This document shows, one piece after another, positions 54,424-64,000 of a stretch of DNA of 64,000 bases. Every line of letters begins with the position of its first letter. Position 1 is the first letter of the stretch. Position numbers and translations under genes: made by a program. The notes under the pieces are model-generated. The model worked only from the letters and a program-made list of their open reading frames with translations. It was not told the DNA's origin and did no database searches. The stretch comes from Manduca sexta (lineage: Eukaryota > Arthropoda > Insecta > Lepidoptera > Sphingidae): the NCBI RefSeq assembly GCF_014839805.1, contig NC_051138.1, forward strand, positions 3,656,983 through 3,720,982, read 5' to 3'.

Positions 54424-57400
54424 CTGTTAAAAAACAAAGGTAAATATGACTATAGTTTATGACCCGGTTAACACTGATAACGGCATTATTTGTACAAGAT
54501 TAAACTAGTTATGGCAAATACCTAGGTTTGTAGGTCTTATAATAGATAAAAGTAGGTTATGGAAAACTCGAAACTTGTTTATATAATAGGTTCTCAAATA
54601 GGTACCTAACACGGGTAATGTAAGGTTTAATTTTAATTAACGGGTTCATGGAACTGGACCACCTACTAATAAACCATACGTCACAATTATCCGTGTATTT
54701 ATGTACAGTACCTCAATGCACTTATTTACCTACTGTTGTAATGGTGCAACAAGGTACATATAAAGAGTAATCTTTCCATTTAAATAATAAAAATATTTTA
54801 GTCCATCGTAATCCATAAACGCAGTTTCCATAAAATCGAAAAGGCTAAGTTTATTTAATATATTAGTAAGTATAAATATTTCATATATTTAACACATGAA
54901 TCTCTCCTAGCCGAATTTCGGCCACGGCGCCAATCTCAACGGAGATCAGTCAGATATTATAGTGTACAAGTGTGTGCGCAATATACTCGTGCACTCTGTT
55001 CTTTCAATCTCATAATTCGGTGAGACGGCAATCCGACACGACCGGAGAGAGATCAGGCGCAGGACTAACGACTTTACGTGCTTTTCGAGGCACGGGGATA
55101 TCACACCGCTAACTTCGTGACTCCGAGCTGTGACTGAGTAATTTTTAAGATGGAAAAACCCAGTCAGTTATTTTGGCCGACCTGGGATTCGAACCCAGGA
55201 CCTCAGCGCGGTAGACGTACTTATACCGTGTACATTTACAACTAAGCCACCGAGGCAGTCATTTAACTCATAAGTAATTATAAAACAGAAGTTTTATTAT
55301 GTACCTAAACTTATTAATAACAATATTTTCCTTACTTTTAGAACGTGATTGTGTTCGGCCATTTACCTTAACGAGCATTAAGTAAGATTTGCCTTGTATT
55401 TTCCTATTTAAATTAATATATATCTTGAATCGTATAAATTTGTTTTTGTGTCGAATTATAGCATAATTTATTTATTTACCTTCGAAATAATGCAATTTTT
55501 TTAACCGCGTGTTATTCGATATATTATAAATAACTAGCGGCCCTGACGGAAGTCGTCCTCGCCAAAAAAGTGATAAAATTTTAGAACCCGAGTACAGCGT
55601 CACTTACCATCCACGGATCCATTTGTGAATCTAAACCATCCAGGGTCTCAGTTGAAAACATATAAAAACTTCATAAAATCTATTCAACGGCTTAGGAGGA
55701 ATTCAGTGACATACAGACGTAGAGAAGAATTATATAAATTTGTTTTATATTTAAAAATAAAGCAGCTGTCTGCTAAATTTCAATTCAATAAACGCGCGTA
55801 GTTAAAGTAGTCGTTAAGTTTTCTGAAACTTTCCAATTTTCGTATTTTTTCTATATTGTTTCATATGTTGTGATAATTGTGGTTCTGGTACCATCTGACC
55901 ACAATTAACACATCAAAAATAGAATATGCGAAATTGATCCATCTGATCAGTAATGCGATGACCAAGGGAAATAGATATTCATTTATATAGATATATCTTA
56001 ATGAATACTCACCAACGTACACATATTTTTAAACAAAATAGATTGGCAATTGAGAGAGTACCAGTCGCCCTTTCTACACTATCCATAGACATCTCCAACA
56101 GGCGAAGGGAAGGGATAAGGATAGGAGACGAATTGTTTGAGCTGAGTAAACAATATCAAAACGCAACAGCATACTATCATTTTCGATTCCATGTCCGTTT
56201 TCTGTGAGCCAGCCCATTTATAGAGAAATACAAGTTGACTACCACTTCAACACCTCGAGCAAGTCTGTAGTTTTATTTTATTAATATAAATTCCAATTTG
56301 GATTTTACGGTTATAAATAAACGCAGAAGTGTCTAAACGGATTTGGGTGGAATTTGAGATTGATGTTTGCATTGTTCTGGATTAACTTTGGCTGTTTTTT
56401 TGTCCGGAAAAGTCAAAGTGGAGCTTTTAGCTTGGTAAAGGCCTTGGCAACGGCCGACATTTAGTTATTTATAAATATCACCTTTTTAAAATATCTAAAT
56501 ATTTATTCTCAATACTGGGCGTAGACCTCCTCTACTACTGAGACGATTTTATTTTTTTATATGACGTTAAATGACCCCACTGGATGTGATGGTAAGCGGA
56601 GTTAAATAGATTGTCGACTGACGAAAGATGGTTGCCCCTCGCCAGTCGATAGGATTTTGCCGGAGATAAATTGTCGACTGACAAATTAATGACTACCCAT
56701 CACCAGACGACATGATTTTGCTGTACGGACCGCGACACATGAGCCACTATGGCGGGTGACCCGTCGTGTCCGGTGGTCGCTGTGCGGCTTCAAGTATCCA
56801 ACCAGGAGCCTTACAATAAGCGGTGGCGGTGGCGGCCTTGAGCCGGCGCGCGTAGTCGGCGCGCTGCGACGCGCACGCCAGCACCGACAGCACCAGCAGC
56901 ACCGCCAGCAGCAGCGACGTCCACACCAGCCAGAACACCGTCTGCTTCGACGACAGCGACTCCGCGCGCAGCGGCGAGTACTCCGCCGGCTGCGTGTCCA
57001 GCACGTTGAATTCCTGATGGAGATAGTGTTGAGGTGAACAGAATGGTGACTAGATGTTACCAATAAAATTAAATTGATATCTATTGATATTGATATATTG
57101 AGCAAAGTCGCGGAATATACAGGGTCATTTTGACATTGCGTTACTAAATGAAACCATGTAGGTAATTAAATTCCTAAAAAGAACACTTTGCAATACTCGA
57201 ATCGTAGATGTGCAATAACAAAGTGTAAGTTTCGAACAAAATAAATTTCAATAAAAAATAATCTTAATTCCACACACCCTAATGCCACTACTACTACTCT
57301 AAGCGAATTCGTCGCAGTGGCAACATCACACTTTCAGTCATAAATACTATGACGCACACGCCATACTCACACTAAACTACAAAATGATCAAAATTCTGAA

Positions 57401-60400
57401 AATTAAAACCGGGATTTTTGGTAAAAATATCCATAATATCCATCATCCATGGATGATTTTTGGCATAATCTTAGCAGAGGCAAAGACCAGTATGCGGTTT
57501 CAATTAACAACGCAATGTCAATATGATCCAATATAAAATAGATGATCACAGATTATATTTAAATCCGAAATCATAAAGTGTCAAATACCTTAAAAAGTCC
57601 ATCCAACCGTTCAATATTCTTATCGACCAGTTTCAACACTTGTTCAACTTCTAGGACGGAATGATCTTGACCGTTGACCAAGTGCAAATACAAATCCGAC
57701 TTAGTATTATCCACGGATCCGTCTTTATTCTCGTGCACTCGTAAGTCGTCAACATTGACTACCGAGTCTGTGACCCTCGCCAGCTGTTCCCTGAACACGT
57801 GTATTTTGTCTCGAACTTCTGACGGATGCGCGCGTAAAACGAAACGCACGCGTTGATCCTCGCGTAACAAATAAATGAAAACGTGTGCTTCGTCTTGCAG
57901 CCCGCCTGTATCGTTCGCTAAAACCTGCAATATATTCCATTATTTTACCTCATCCATATTTTTTATTGCATGAGCAATTAAACAACTTAGATGCGCTAAC
58001 GTGCCTTAATTCAACAGGCCTTTAATATCCGTGCTAAAATGTTCGTCTTGTGAATTAGTCACTTCATCTTAGGTATTTTCAATATCAGACTTGTATTTAA
58101 TGATTGGAACTAAAAGGGAACCAAAACCTCGGTCAAAACAAAGATTTTCAGACTGCAATATTACAAAGATTTTTCTTGGACTATCGGTGCTAAGTACGAA
58201 CTACGAACCTTTGACCTCTTGTTTTAGAGATAGTCTAATTCCGCTGACTTGAGTTATTAACCTCACCTTAAAATCGAAATATCCCTTCATCCCCTTCTGT
58301 GGATCGAAGTTGAGCGACACCGCGCCTGTTTTCACATTAACTAAGAAAGGCGATACCGCTAAATTTTCCAGTCCTTCTGTAAGCGTCTCCTTCACTTCGC
58401 CTATTAAATAATAGCTCACCAATGCATTCTCACCTTCATCTAAATCTATGGCCTAGAAAGAATGTTTTATGTTATTACAACAATTTGTATATTGTCCCAG
58501 CTTCCGCCAATCTACCAAGCAGTAAACATTTTTGGCATTCTTAATTTTCTTCATCCTCGAAAGCAGATTTCAGCATTAAAGTTCTGCCTTATGTTTTTTT
58601 TTATTTCGCTCTCTGTATAACCTTATCAAAACCAATCATATAGAAGGCTTCTTTAGCATTTCACTAATCCAAATTTAGTTTTAATTTTCAAAACACAGGA
58701 ATATCTTTAGGAATTATATTAAAAGATGGAAAATTTACCTAATAAATTCTAAACCTACCTTGATATGCATAAACTCTATCCCAAAATCAGCTTCAGTAGT
58801 AATTCCTCCAGTAAATATCTTGTTAACAAACTTCGGTGGGTTGTCGTTGACGTCGTTCACTGTGACGTGCACGGACAATGCACTTATTGCATCCACGTCA
58901 TCTCTATATTTAGGCGTCACTACACAGTCCTCAGTGGCTAGGACAGTTAGCGTGTAGTTCGACTTTAGCTCCCGGTCAAGTGGTTTTAGGGGCAGTAATC
59001 TAGAATTTTTGGAGCTGGTTAGATATTACACTGTTGAAGATAGGATGTTCGGTAGAATTGAATACAATGCTCCTACGTAAATTCAACAAAGTAATTTGGT
59101 GTATACAGCTGCTTAGAGATCTTTACATGAATTGTCTACGAACACAAAGTCCTTGAAAAATTACGGAATCAAATTGGTAATTTAACTGCTGTATTAATAA
59201 TCTCAACTCATGTTTGAGTAGGATCTCAAGTAGACATTTAATATATTGAACTATTTAGTAAATCAAGCTTAAGCTATGATTTAAGAGCTAGTTATCAGTT
59301 GAGTCGCTGTCAAAATCCGTCATAAGCTGTGACTTAAGAGACCATTTGAGATGGTGTTGATATATTTTATTAAATAGCGTCGATCTTAAGATGCTGATCT
59401 TCATGCGACTCAGCTGATATCGAACTTCAGAGAGAAATTGAGATGCATCTATTACACGGCTTAAGTGTATTTGTCGATAACTGAAAATCGTCCGCCGTGG
59501 TTCATTTGGCGAATGACCACTATTCATTAACATCATTATGAGATTGGTAACGCTCCGGTCGAGCCTCCACATTGGCACTACAAACATAGCCACGGTTCTG
59601 CCACTCGATGAAATATCGAATCACATAGACCAACAGTAATATATCCAAATTATGTCGGAAACTTTACCTTTAAAGGCAACGTGATAGCCATAAATGACGC
59701 ATATCTACTGATATAATTATAATCTGTAGGCAATAATACGTATATATGAACATACTAAACGGTGCTATAGATAAAGAATAGAGAGACAATGATATTACAA
59801 TTCATGTGTTTATCGTTCATAATAAAGATATCTAATGGAGCGTGAATTTACTCCAACGTTATTTTTGTGGAGTAACGTTCCGCAATAATATAATAGACAA
59901 ATTAAAATGACTCGTGGGAAATTGATTCTAAGTATTTTCGCATAATTTTTATCACAAAGTACTTGGTACTAGTAATATAAACATTTTATTAAATGATTAG
60001 TATTTCGTAAGAAAGATATTTTGATCAACAGATAAAAGACTATATTTTCTGCCGACTGGCATACATTTATTATTTCCTGTCATTTTTGGGAGTCAACAGA
60101 AGTACTTTACTCACCCCATGTTATAGTTTTGAAAACATTGATGAACATACCATTGTAAATGGTACCGAAATTTATTGTCGATATGATATATAAAGATATA
60201 AATTATACGAAGAAATTAGCAGTATGAATTAGTAATAAATATTTTTTCCTGGAGGTTGCCTTCTAACCAAGGCTACATTGCTCTACATTGTAAATTAATT
60301 AATGTAGAGACCACATCAATTTAATTGTAGTGTGGATGCACCTTTAGTTTCACAAAATATTTAACAACAAAGACATTAAAATTGTTAATTTGGAACGAAA

Positions 60401-63400
60401 CTGATAGAATCTTAAATGTATTTGGGTGAAATTTTCCACATTAAAATAAATTAAATCCTAAATTAAGATAATGCTTCTTCTAGAAAAGTCCACAGACACG
60501 TTTACCACAAGACGTAGACAGTACCGTGAACAAAAACTAGTCAATGAAATATACAATACCTGTGAGTACTTCTATGCAACTCAAACGTGTTATCCTCATT
60601 GCCTCTGACTATATAGTAGCACACAGGAAGCACTGGCTCATCGCCGCGGTCGATCGCGTCCCTCTCTATAACACTTGGCAAGTATACACCTTTGTCCTTT
60701 GCATTCTCGGTAATGTTCACATATAAATACTTAATGGGGAAGCGCGGTCGATAGTTGTCGACGTTCTGCACGTATATTGTGAGGTCGAGGTCGGAACTCA
60801 GCGGGGTTGGTAGGCCGAGGTCGTAGGCTTCGATTCGTAGCTGTAATAGACATTTAATATTAACATAAATTAACAATAAATTCCCCTCCTTGGAGGAAGC
60901 CTGTGTCCAGCAGTGGACAAAGATATAGGCTGAAGATGATGATGACAATAAATTCTAGACTTTGGACTGATATTGAGCAGAAAACCCAATATGACTGCGA
61001 ATTCGAAACTGGTACCTCAGAGCAGAGGTTGTACTGCGCCCACAATACAATTATGCCACTGAGGCAGTCTATTGAATTGAAATATTTGCTCAATATGGCG
61101 ATAGGCTCGCCCCCAATCACGCCATGGGACGGAACATATTTGGCAAAATGTGGAGTGCCCAGGTAGTAGTGCCCTTTCTATGTCTACGGGAAAGAAGGCG
61201 TAATGTGTGTATTCTCAATTGTCGCTTTGATGTAGTGGTAGCAAAATTAGATGGTCGACTCTGAGCAGTAATGAGGCTGAGTTTTGAATTGTTTTTTGGT
61301 GTTCTTGGAGCGTGTATAGGTTGGAAAGGCTTAGATCCACATCCCAGGTTGGCCAAAAATTTGTGAAGGGGGTTTTCTAACATGACTTGACTATCCACCC
61401 GGGCTGGATCTTCTAGAAGGGGTTGATGTTAGGCAGACGAGTTGAAGAAGTAAAACTTAGCAGAGACTTTGCTGCAACATATTATAATGTGATGCGCCGA
61501 TACTTATCGAAGGTAAGAAGGGAAAGTAGAAGAACCCAAATTCAGAATGTATCGCCCAATGTACCCGCGGTGGCACACATCGACAAGCAGATCAAATAAC
61601 AATATCAATGAACAATGCCATCTGTTAGTCTTCGTCCGTACTAGGAAGTAAAATGGGCAACTGGAAGATAACGCACTATAAATACACCAGATATCGATTA
61701 TCTTTACCAGATGTCGATCGTCAATTCTGAATCAAGGTAGCCAATTTTGGCCGGCACTTACTATAATAATATATGTATACGTGCTTTGAACATCAACCGG
61801 CGGAAGTAACGCGACCGGTCAGCACTTACTTTCGTCTGACTGGATTTTTCATCTTGCCCTTCCAAAGAGGAACGCAATCTTTAGTTCCTCTAAATACCTA
61901 TAGTCCTGGGCGACAGAATGGTTTTATGGACAACGAAAAAAAAATTGATTGTTTGTCTTAGGAATTGAAGTAGGTTTTAGCTAAGAAGGTGAAAACCTTT
62001 TAGAACAAGATTTATGTTATAACAAAAGCGAAATCAATTCCAACATTAACTACTTTTAAATTTTTAATGACGCAATTAGGTAGTATTGCCCGAATAAATC
62101 TAATGGATCATACTGTTTATACGGATACAAACACGCCCTCTATATATATAGGTATTTATAACACGACCCTTCGATAATGAGCATACGAAATACATTAACA
62201 ACGCATCGATACTAGTGACGTGCGCGCGTCAAACATGACCTTCGTTAGGTTATCGATAAAATGTGACGAGCAGACCCCCGCTATCATTATTTATATAATA
62301 AATATACGATAAGCGTTTCATTGAACATTGTTAGGTGTACATAATTTATAGGCCTTATGTGAAGAAACACATCCTAGCCTGAAGATAAGATTTTCTTAAA
62401 AAGTTTCTTTCTTTGATTGTTTATAATATTATGTAGTGGCAAATTAGGTTTGAAATACGTTGCTGGTTTTTCAGCGCCATGAGTTATGTTATAGATTTTT
62501 TAATATAAAATAGAATTCAGGGAAATGGAATATATGTTTAAAAAAATAGTGTTTTACTTATGCTATTATGCTACAATATGAATACATGTTGGGATGTTAA
62601 TCTAGGCGGTACAATGCAACAACGCCCCCGAGGTCAGAGCGCCCCTGGAGTCCGGAAATTGATCCTTAATTTTAGTTACCACCTTGTGTTAAGTGACAAG
62701 GCTAGGGACTAGGGGTGCTCTTTTGTTATTTTGAACGAGTCCTTTGGTAACCTAGCTACATATAGGCGTCGCGCCGCACGCGGTACCGCACGGGGCCGTT
62801 CGTACCTGGTAAGTGGTCTGCTTGTCGCGGTCGAGCGGCGCGGCGGTGCGCAGCGTGCCGGCGGCGGCGTGCAGCGAGAAGGCGCGCCAGGCGGCGGAGG
62901 CGTCGCGCCGCACGCGGTACCGCACGGGGCCGTTCGTACCTGGTAAGTGGTCTGCTTGTCGCGGTCGAGCGGCGCGGCGGTGCGCAGCGTGCCGGCGGCG
63001 GCGTGCAGCGAGAAAGGCGCGCGCCAGGCGGCGGAGGCGTCGCGCCGCACGCGGTACCGCACGGGGCCGTTCGTACCTGGTAAGTGGTCTGCTTGTCGCG
63101 GTCGAGCGGCGCGGCGGTGCGCAGCGTGCCGGCGGCGGCGTGCAGCGAGAAGGCGCGCCAGGCGGCGGAGGCGTCGCGCCGCACGCGGTACCGCACGGGG
63201 CCGTTCGTACCTGGTAAGTGGTCTGCTTGTCGCGGTCGAGCGGCGCGGCGGTGCGCAGCGTGCCGGCGGCGGCGTGCAGCGAGAAGGCGCGCCAGGCGGC
63301 GGAGGCGTCGCGCCGCACGCGGTACCGCACGGGGCCGTTCGTACCTGGTAAGTGGTCTGCTTGTCGCGGTCGAGCGGCGCGGCGGTGCGCAGCGTGCCGG

Positions 63401-64000
63401 CGGCGGCGTGCAGCGAGAAGGCGCGCCAGGCGGCGGAGGCGTCGCGCCGCACGCGGTACCGCACGGGGCCGTTCGTACCTGGTAAGTGGTCTGCTTGTCG
63501 CGGTCGAGCGGCGCGGCGGTGCGCAGCGTGCCGGCGGCGGCGTGCAGCGAGAAGGCGCGCCAGGCGGCGGAGGCGTCGCGCCGCACGCGGTACCGCACGG
63601 GGCCGTTCGTACCTGGTAAGTGGTCTGCTTGTCGCGGTCGAGCGGCGCGGCGGTGCGCAGCGTGCCGGCGGCGGCGTGCAGCGAGAAGGCGCGCCAGGCG
63701 GCGGAGGCGTCGCGCCGCACGCGGTACCGCACGGGGCCGTTCGTACCTGGTAAGTGGTCTGCTTGTCGCGGTCGAGCGGCGCGGCGGTGCGCAGCGTGCC
63801 GGCGGCGGCGTGCAGCGAGAAGGCGCGCCAGGCGGCGGAGGCGTCGCGCCGCACGCGGTACCGCACGGGGCCGTTCGTACCTGGTAAGTGGTCTGCTTGT
63901 CGCGGTCGAGCGGCGCGGCGGTGCGCAGCGTGCCGGCGGCGGCGTGCAGCGAGAAGGCGCGCCAGGCGGCGGAGGCGTCGCGCCGCACGCGGTACCGCAC
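54074..64000 (-). CDS. Cad99C: Cad99C / protocadherin-15-type cadherin, C-terminal half, 5' end outside window
   Basis: Six exons downstream of the 62764-64000 array join in phase: 60840-60560, 58999-58759, 58452-58267, 57924-57589, 57013-56815 and 54423-54074. They give 530 aa plus stop; at least one more exon ends in the array at 62806. In order they show the end of EC9 (LRIEAYDLG), EC10 ending NDVNDNPPKF, EC11 (AIDLDEGENA), a membrane-adjacent domain (EDQRVRFVLR, VHENKDGSVD, LFKEFNVLDTQPA), a transmembrane helix at about 373-395, and a cytoplasmic tail of about 135 residues containing VPNTNK..NPIWL. The tail ends TTEL, a class I PDZ ligand. The membrane-adjacent domain, the PNTNK..NPxWL motif and the terminal TEL all recur in vertebrate PCDH15. 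In flies Cad99C organises apical microvilli, for example of ovarian follicle cells; that role here is inference. Cad87A-like cadherins are the main alternative. Confidence 0.88.
54911..55260 (-). mobile_element. tRNA-derived SINE, near full length
   Basis: On the minus strand it starts with a tRNA-like head (GACTGCCTCGGTGGCTTAGT). The A box lies around 55250-55240 and the B box GGTTCGAATCC at 55195-55185. A body of about 270 bp follows, ending near GGCCGAAATTCGG. A truncated relative lies at 12295-12452. Confidence 0.85.
56560..56740. repeat. Dispersed repeat, relative of 17215-17455
   Basis: Shares 'gatggtaagcgga', 'ttgtcgactgacgaaagatg' and 'cccctcgccagtcga' with the element near 17230-17300. 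The 'gtcgactgac' unit occurs twice here. A variant also appears at 29820-29960. Confidence 0.6.
56815..57013 (-). CDS. Cad99C: Cad99C transmembrane exon
   Basis: 199 nt between 'catcag' and a 'gtaagg' donor, phase 0 in and phase 1 out. Encodes EFNVLDTQPAEY, then a hydrophobic run (FWLVWTSLLLAVLLVLSVLA), then basic cytoplasmic residues RADYARRLK. The exon is very GC-rich. Reading past the donor gives an open frame for about 20 codons, so this donor was chosen for phase agreement with the next exon. Confidence 0.88.
57589..57924 (-). CDS. Cad99C: Cad99C membrane-adjacent domain exon
   Basis: 336 nt, phase 0 at both ends, between 'ttgcag' and 'gtattt'. Encodes VLANDTGG..FIYLL, closing EC11, then REDQRVRFVLRAHPSEVRDK, VNVDDLRVHENKDGSVD and LVDKNIERLDGLFK. 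This is the non-cadherin domain next to the membrane that marks PCDH15/Cad99C proteins. Confidence 0.92.
58267..58452 (-). CDS. Cad99C: Cad99C EC11 exon
   Basis: 186 nt, phase 0 at both ends, between 'ttctag' and 'gtgagg'. Encodes AIDLDEGENALVSYYLIG with the cadherin DxDxGxN calcium motif, then FLVNVKTGAVSLN and GYFDFK. Confidence 0.9.
58759..58999 (-). CDS. Cad99C: Cad99C EC10 exon with NDVNDNPPKF
   Basis: 241 nt entering in phase 2 (AG|A gives Arg94), between 'ttctag' and 'gtaggt'. Encodes LLPLKPLDRE, YTLTVLATED and the canonical calcium linker VNDVNDNPPKF, then the start of EC11. Confidence 0.9.
59000..60559 (-). other. Cad99C intron, no feature recognised
   Basis: AT-rich intron of about 1.56 kb. 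No additional exon or clear repeat seen. Confidence 0.6.
60560..60840 (-). CDS. Cad99C: Cad99C EC9/EC10 exon with degenerate linker
   Basis: 281 nt entering in phase 0 after 'attacag' and leaving in phase 2 before 'gtattg'. Encodes LRIEAYDLGLPTPLSS, a departed calcium linker (VQNVDNYRPRF in place of DxNDNxPxF), VNITENA, and NTFELHRSTHR. It directly continues TTYQ from the array exon. Confidence 0.9.
60885..60945 (+). mobile_element. SINE tail fragment
   Basis: Contains ggaggaagcctgtgtccag, cagtggacaaagatatagg and gatgatgatga, a widely repeated lepidopteran retroposon 3' end. Confidence 0.55.
60985..61170. mobile_element. SINE fragments (tRNA-like piece plus conserved body)
   Basis: 60995-61075 resembles the reverse-strand tRNA-like head (ends gccactgaggcagtc). 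61090-61170 (gcgataggctcgcccccaat, catgggacggaac) is the body found also at 16280-16330 and 45355-45400. It looks like a composite or nested insertion. Confidence 0.6.
62764..64000. repeat. GC-rich 134-bp tandem array, about 9 units, overlapping a cadherin exon
   Basis: The marker cctggtaagtgg recurs at 62805, 62939, 63076, 63210, 63344, 63478, 63612, 63746 and 63880. Spacing is 134 bp except 137 bp between the second and third. Copies look identical by eye apart from a 3-bp expansion in one unit near 63013-63023. The leftmost copy is partial (about 42 bp beyond its splice donor) and abuts AT-rich intron. The array runs off the right edge. Confidence 0.95.
62806..64000 (-). CDS. Cad99C: Cad99C EC9 exon(s) inside a tandem array, partial and uncertain
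   Basis: Each 134-bp unit, read on the minus strand, encodes GTNGPVRYRVRRDASAAW, then FSLHAAAGTLRTAAPLDRD and KQTTYQ, followed by a gtacga donor. This is a normal cadherin-repeat stretch, and the donor of the leftmost copy (62806) joins in phase to LRIEAYDLG. How many units are exonic in the real transcript cannot be told. The exon's acceptor lies outside the window. Confidence 0.55.

Larger units (their letters stand above)
54424..56814 (-). other. Cad99C intron with a full SINE and other repeats
   Basis: Intron between the transmembrane and terminal exons. It contains a nearly full-length tRNA-derived SINE (54911-55260), LINE-tail-like sequence (about 55540-55740 and 56290-56460) and a repeat at 56560-56740. 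No exon recognised. Confidence 0.6.
60841..62763 (-). other. Cad99C intron with SINE debris
   Basis: Lies between the array exon and the exon at 60840. It has a SINE-tail fragment (60885-60945), a tRNA-like fragment with a SINE body (60985-61170), and moderately GC-rich unclassified sequence at 61180-61970. No exon was recognised. A TATCGATA-like DREF site occurs near 62252. Confidence 0.55.

Noticed and set aside
55180..55260. Possible tRNA gene on the minus strand
   Set aside because: A and B boxes are present but the sequence does not fold as a clean tRNA by eye and continues into a SINE body shared with 12295-12452.
56686..57105. 139-codon minus-strand ORF rich in Arg and Cys overlapping the transmembrane exon
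   Set aside because: It is a frame shadow of the GC-rich Cad99C transmembrane exon, whose own frame matches the family and has phased splice sites.
62709..64000. Very long Pro/Arg/Ala-rich ORFs on both strands (up to 414 codons)
   Set aside because: They are products of a GC-rich tandem repeat with no stops, not independent genes. Only the cadherin frame of the unit resembles a real protein.

Overview
The window looks like nuclear DNA of a moth or butterfly (Lepidoptera). It is AT-rich, with long introns bounded by consensus GT/AG sites. It is littered with tRNA-derived SINEs, LINE tails and small hairpin (MITE-like) elements of kinds that recur in lepidopteran genomes, and the protein-coding exons match insect proteins. 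Nothing looks bacterial or viral, and there is no operon structure. Splice sites were placed by hand from reading-frame and phase agreement plus recalled family sequences; no alignment or search was run.

Layout. Positions 1-28264 contain no gene I can identify. They hold AT-rich DNA, a CpG-rich promoter-like block (about 4290-5520), several SINE, LINE and MITE copies, one short unexplained ORF (10705-10869), and scattered GC-richer patches that may be regulatory. Positions 28265-46914 (minus strand) carry a complete seven-exon PAQR3-type (progestin/adipoQ receptor family) membrane protein gene of 339 codons, whose introns are full of retroposon debris. Positions 46915-49562 are a divergent intergenic promoter region. 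Positions 49563-51658 (plus strand) carry the complete five-exon effete/UbcD1 gene (UBE2D-class ubiquitin-conjugating enzyme, 147 aa) with a long 3' UTR. From 54074 to the right edge (minus strand) lies the 3' half of a Cad99C/protocadherin-15-type cadherin: cytoplasmic tail with a PDZ-binding end, transmembrane helix, membrane-adjacent domain, EC11, EC10 and part of EC9. The gene continues beyond the window.

The most unusual structure is at 62764-64000. The exon encoding part of cadherin repeat EC9 sits inside a GC-rich tandem array of about nine near-identical 134-bp units, each carrying the exon end and its splice donor. Because 134 is not a multiple of three, the reading frame cycles, yet no minus-strand frame has a stop. 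This is either a very young coding minisatellite or an assembly artefact.

The three genes are not functionally linked in any obvious way: a Golgi membrane regulator, a ubiquitin-pathway enzyme and a microvillar cadherin. The PAQR3 and effete genes are head-to-head; effete and the cadherin are tail-to-tail with poly(A) signals about 20-35 bp apart.
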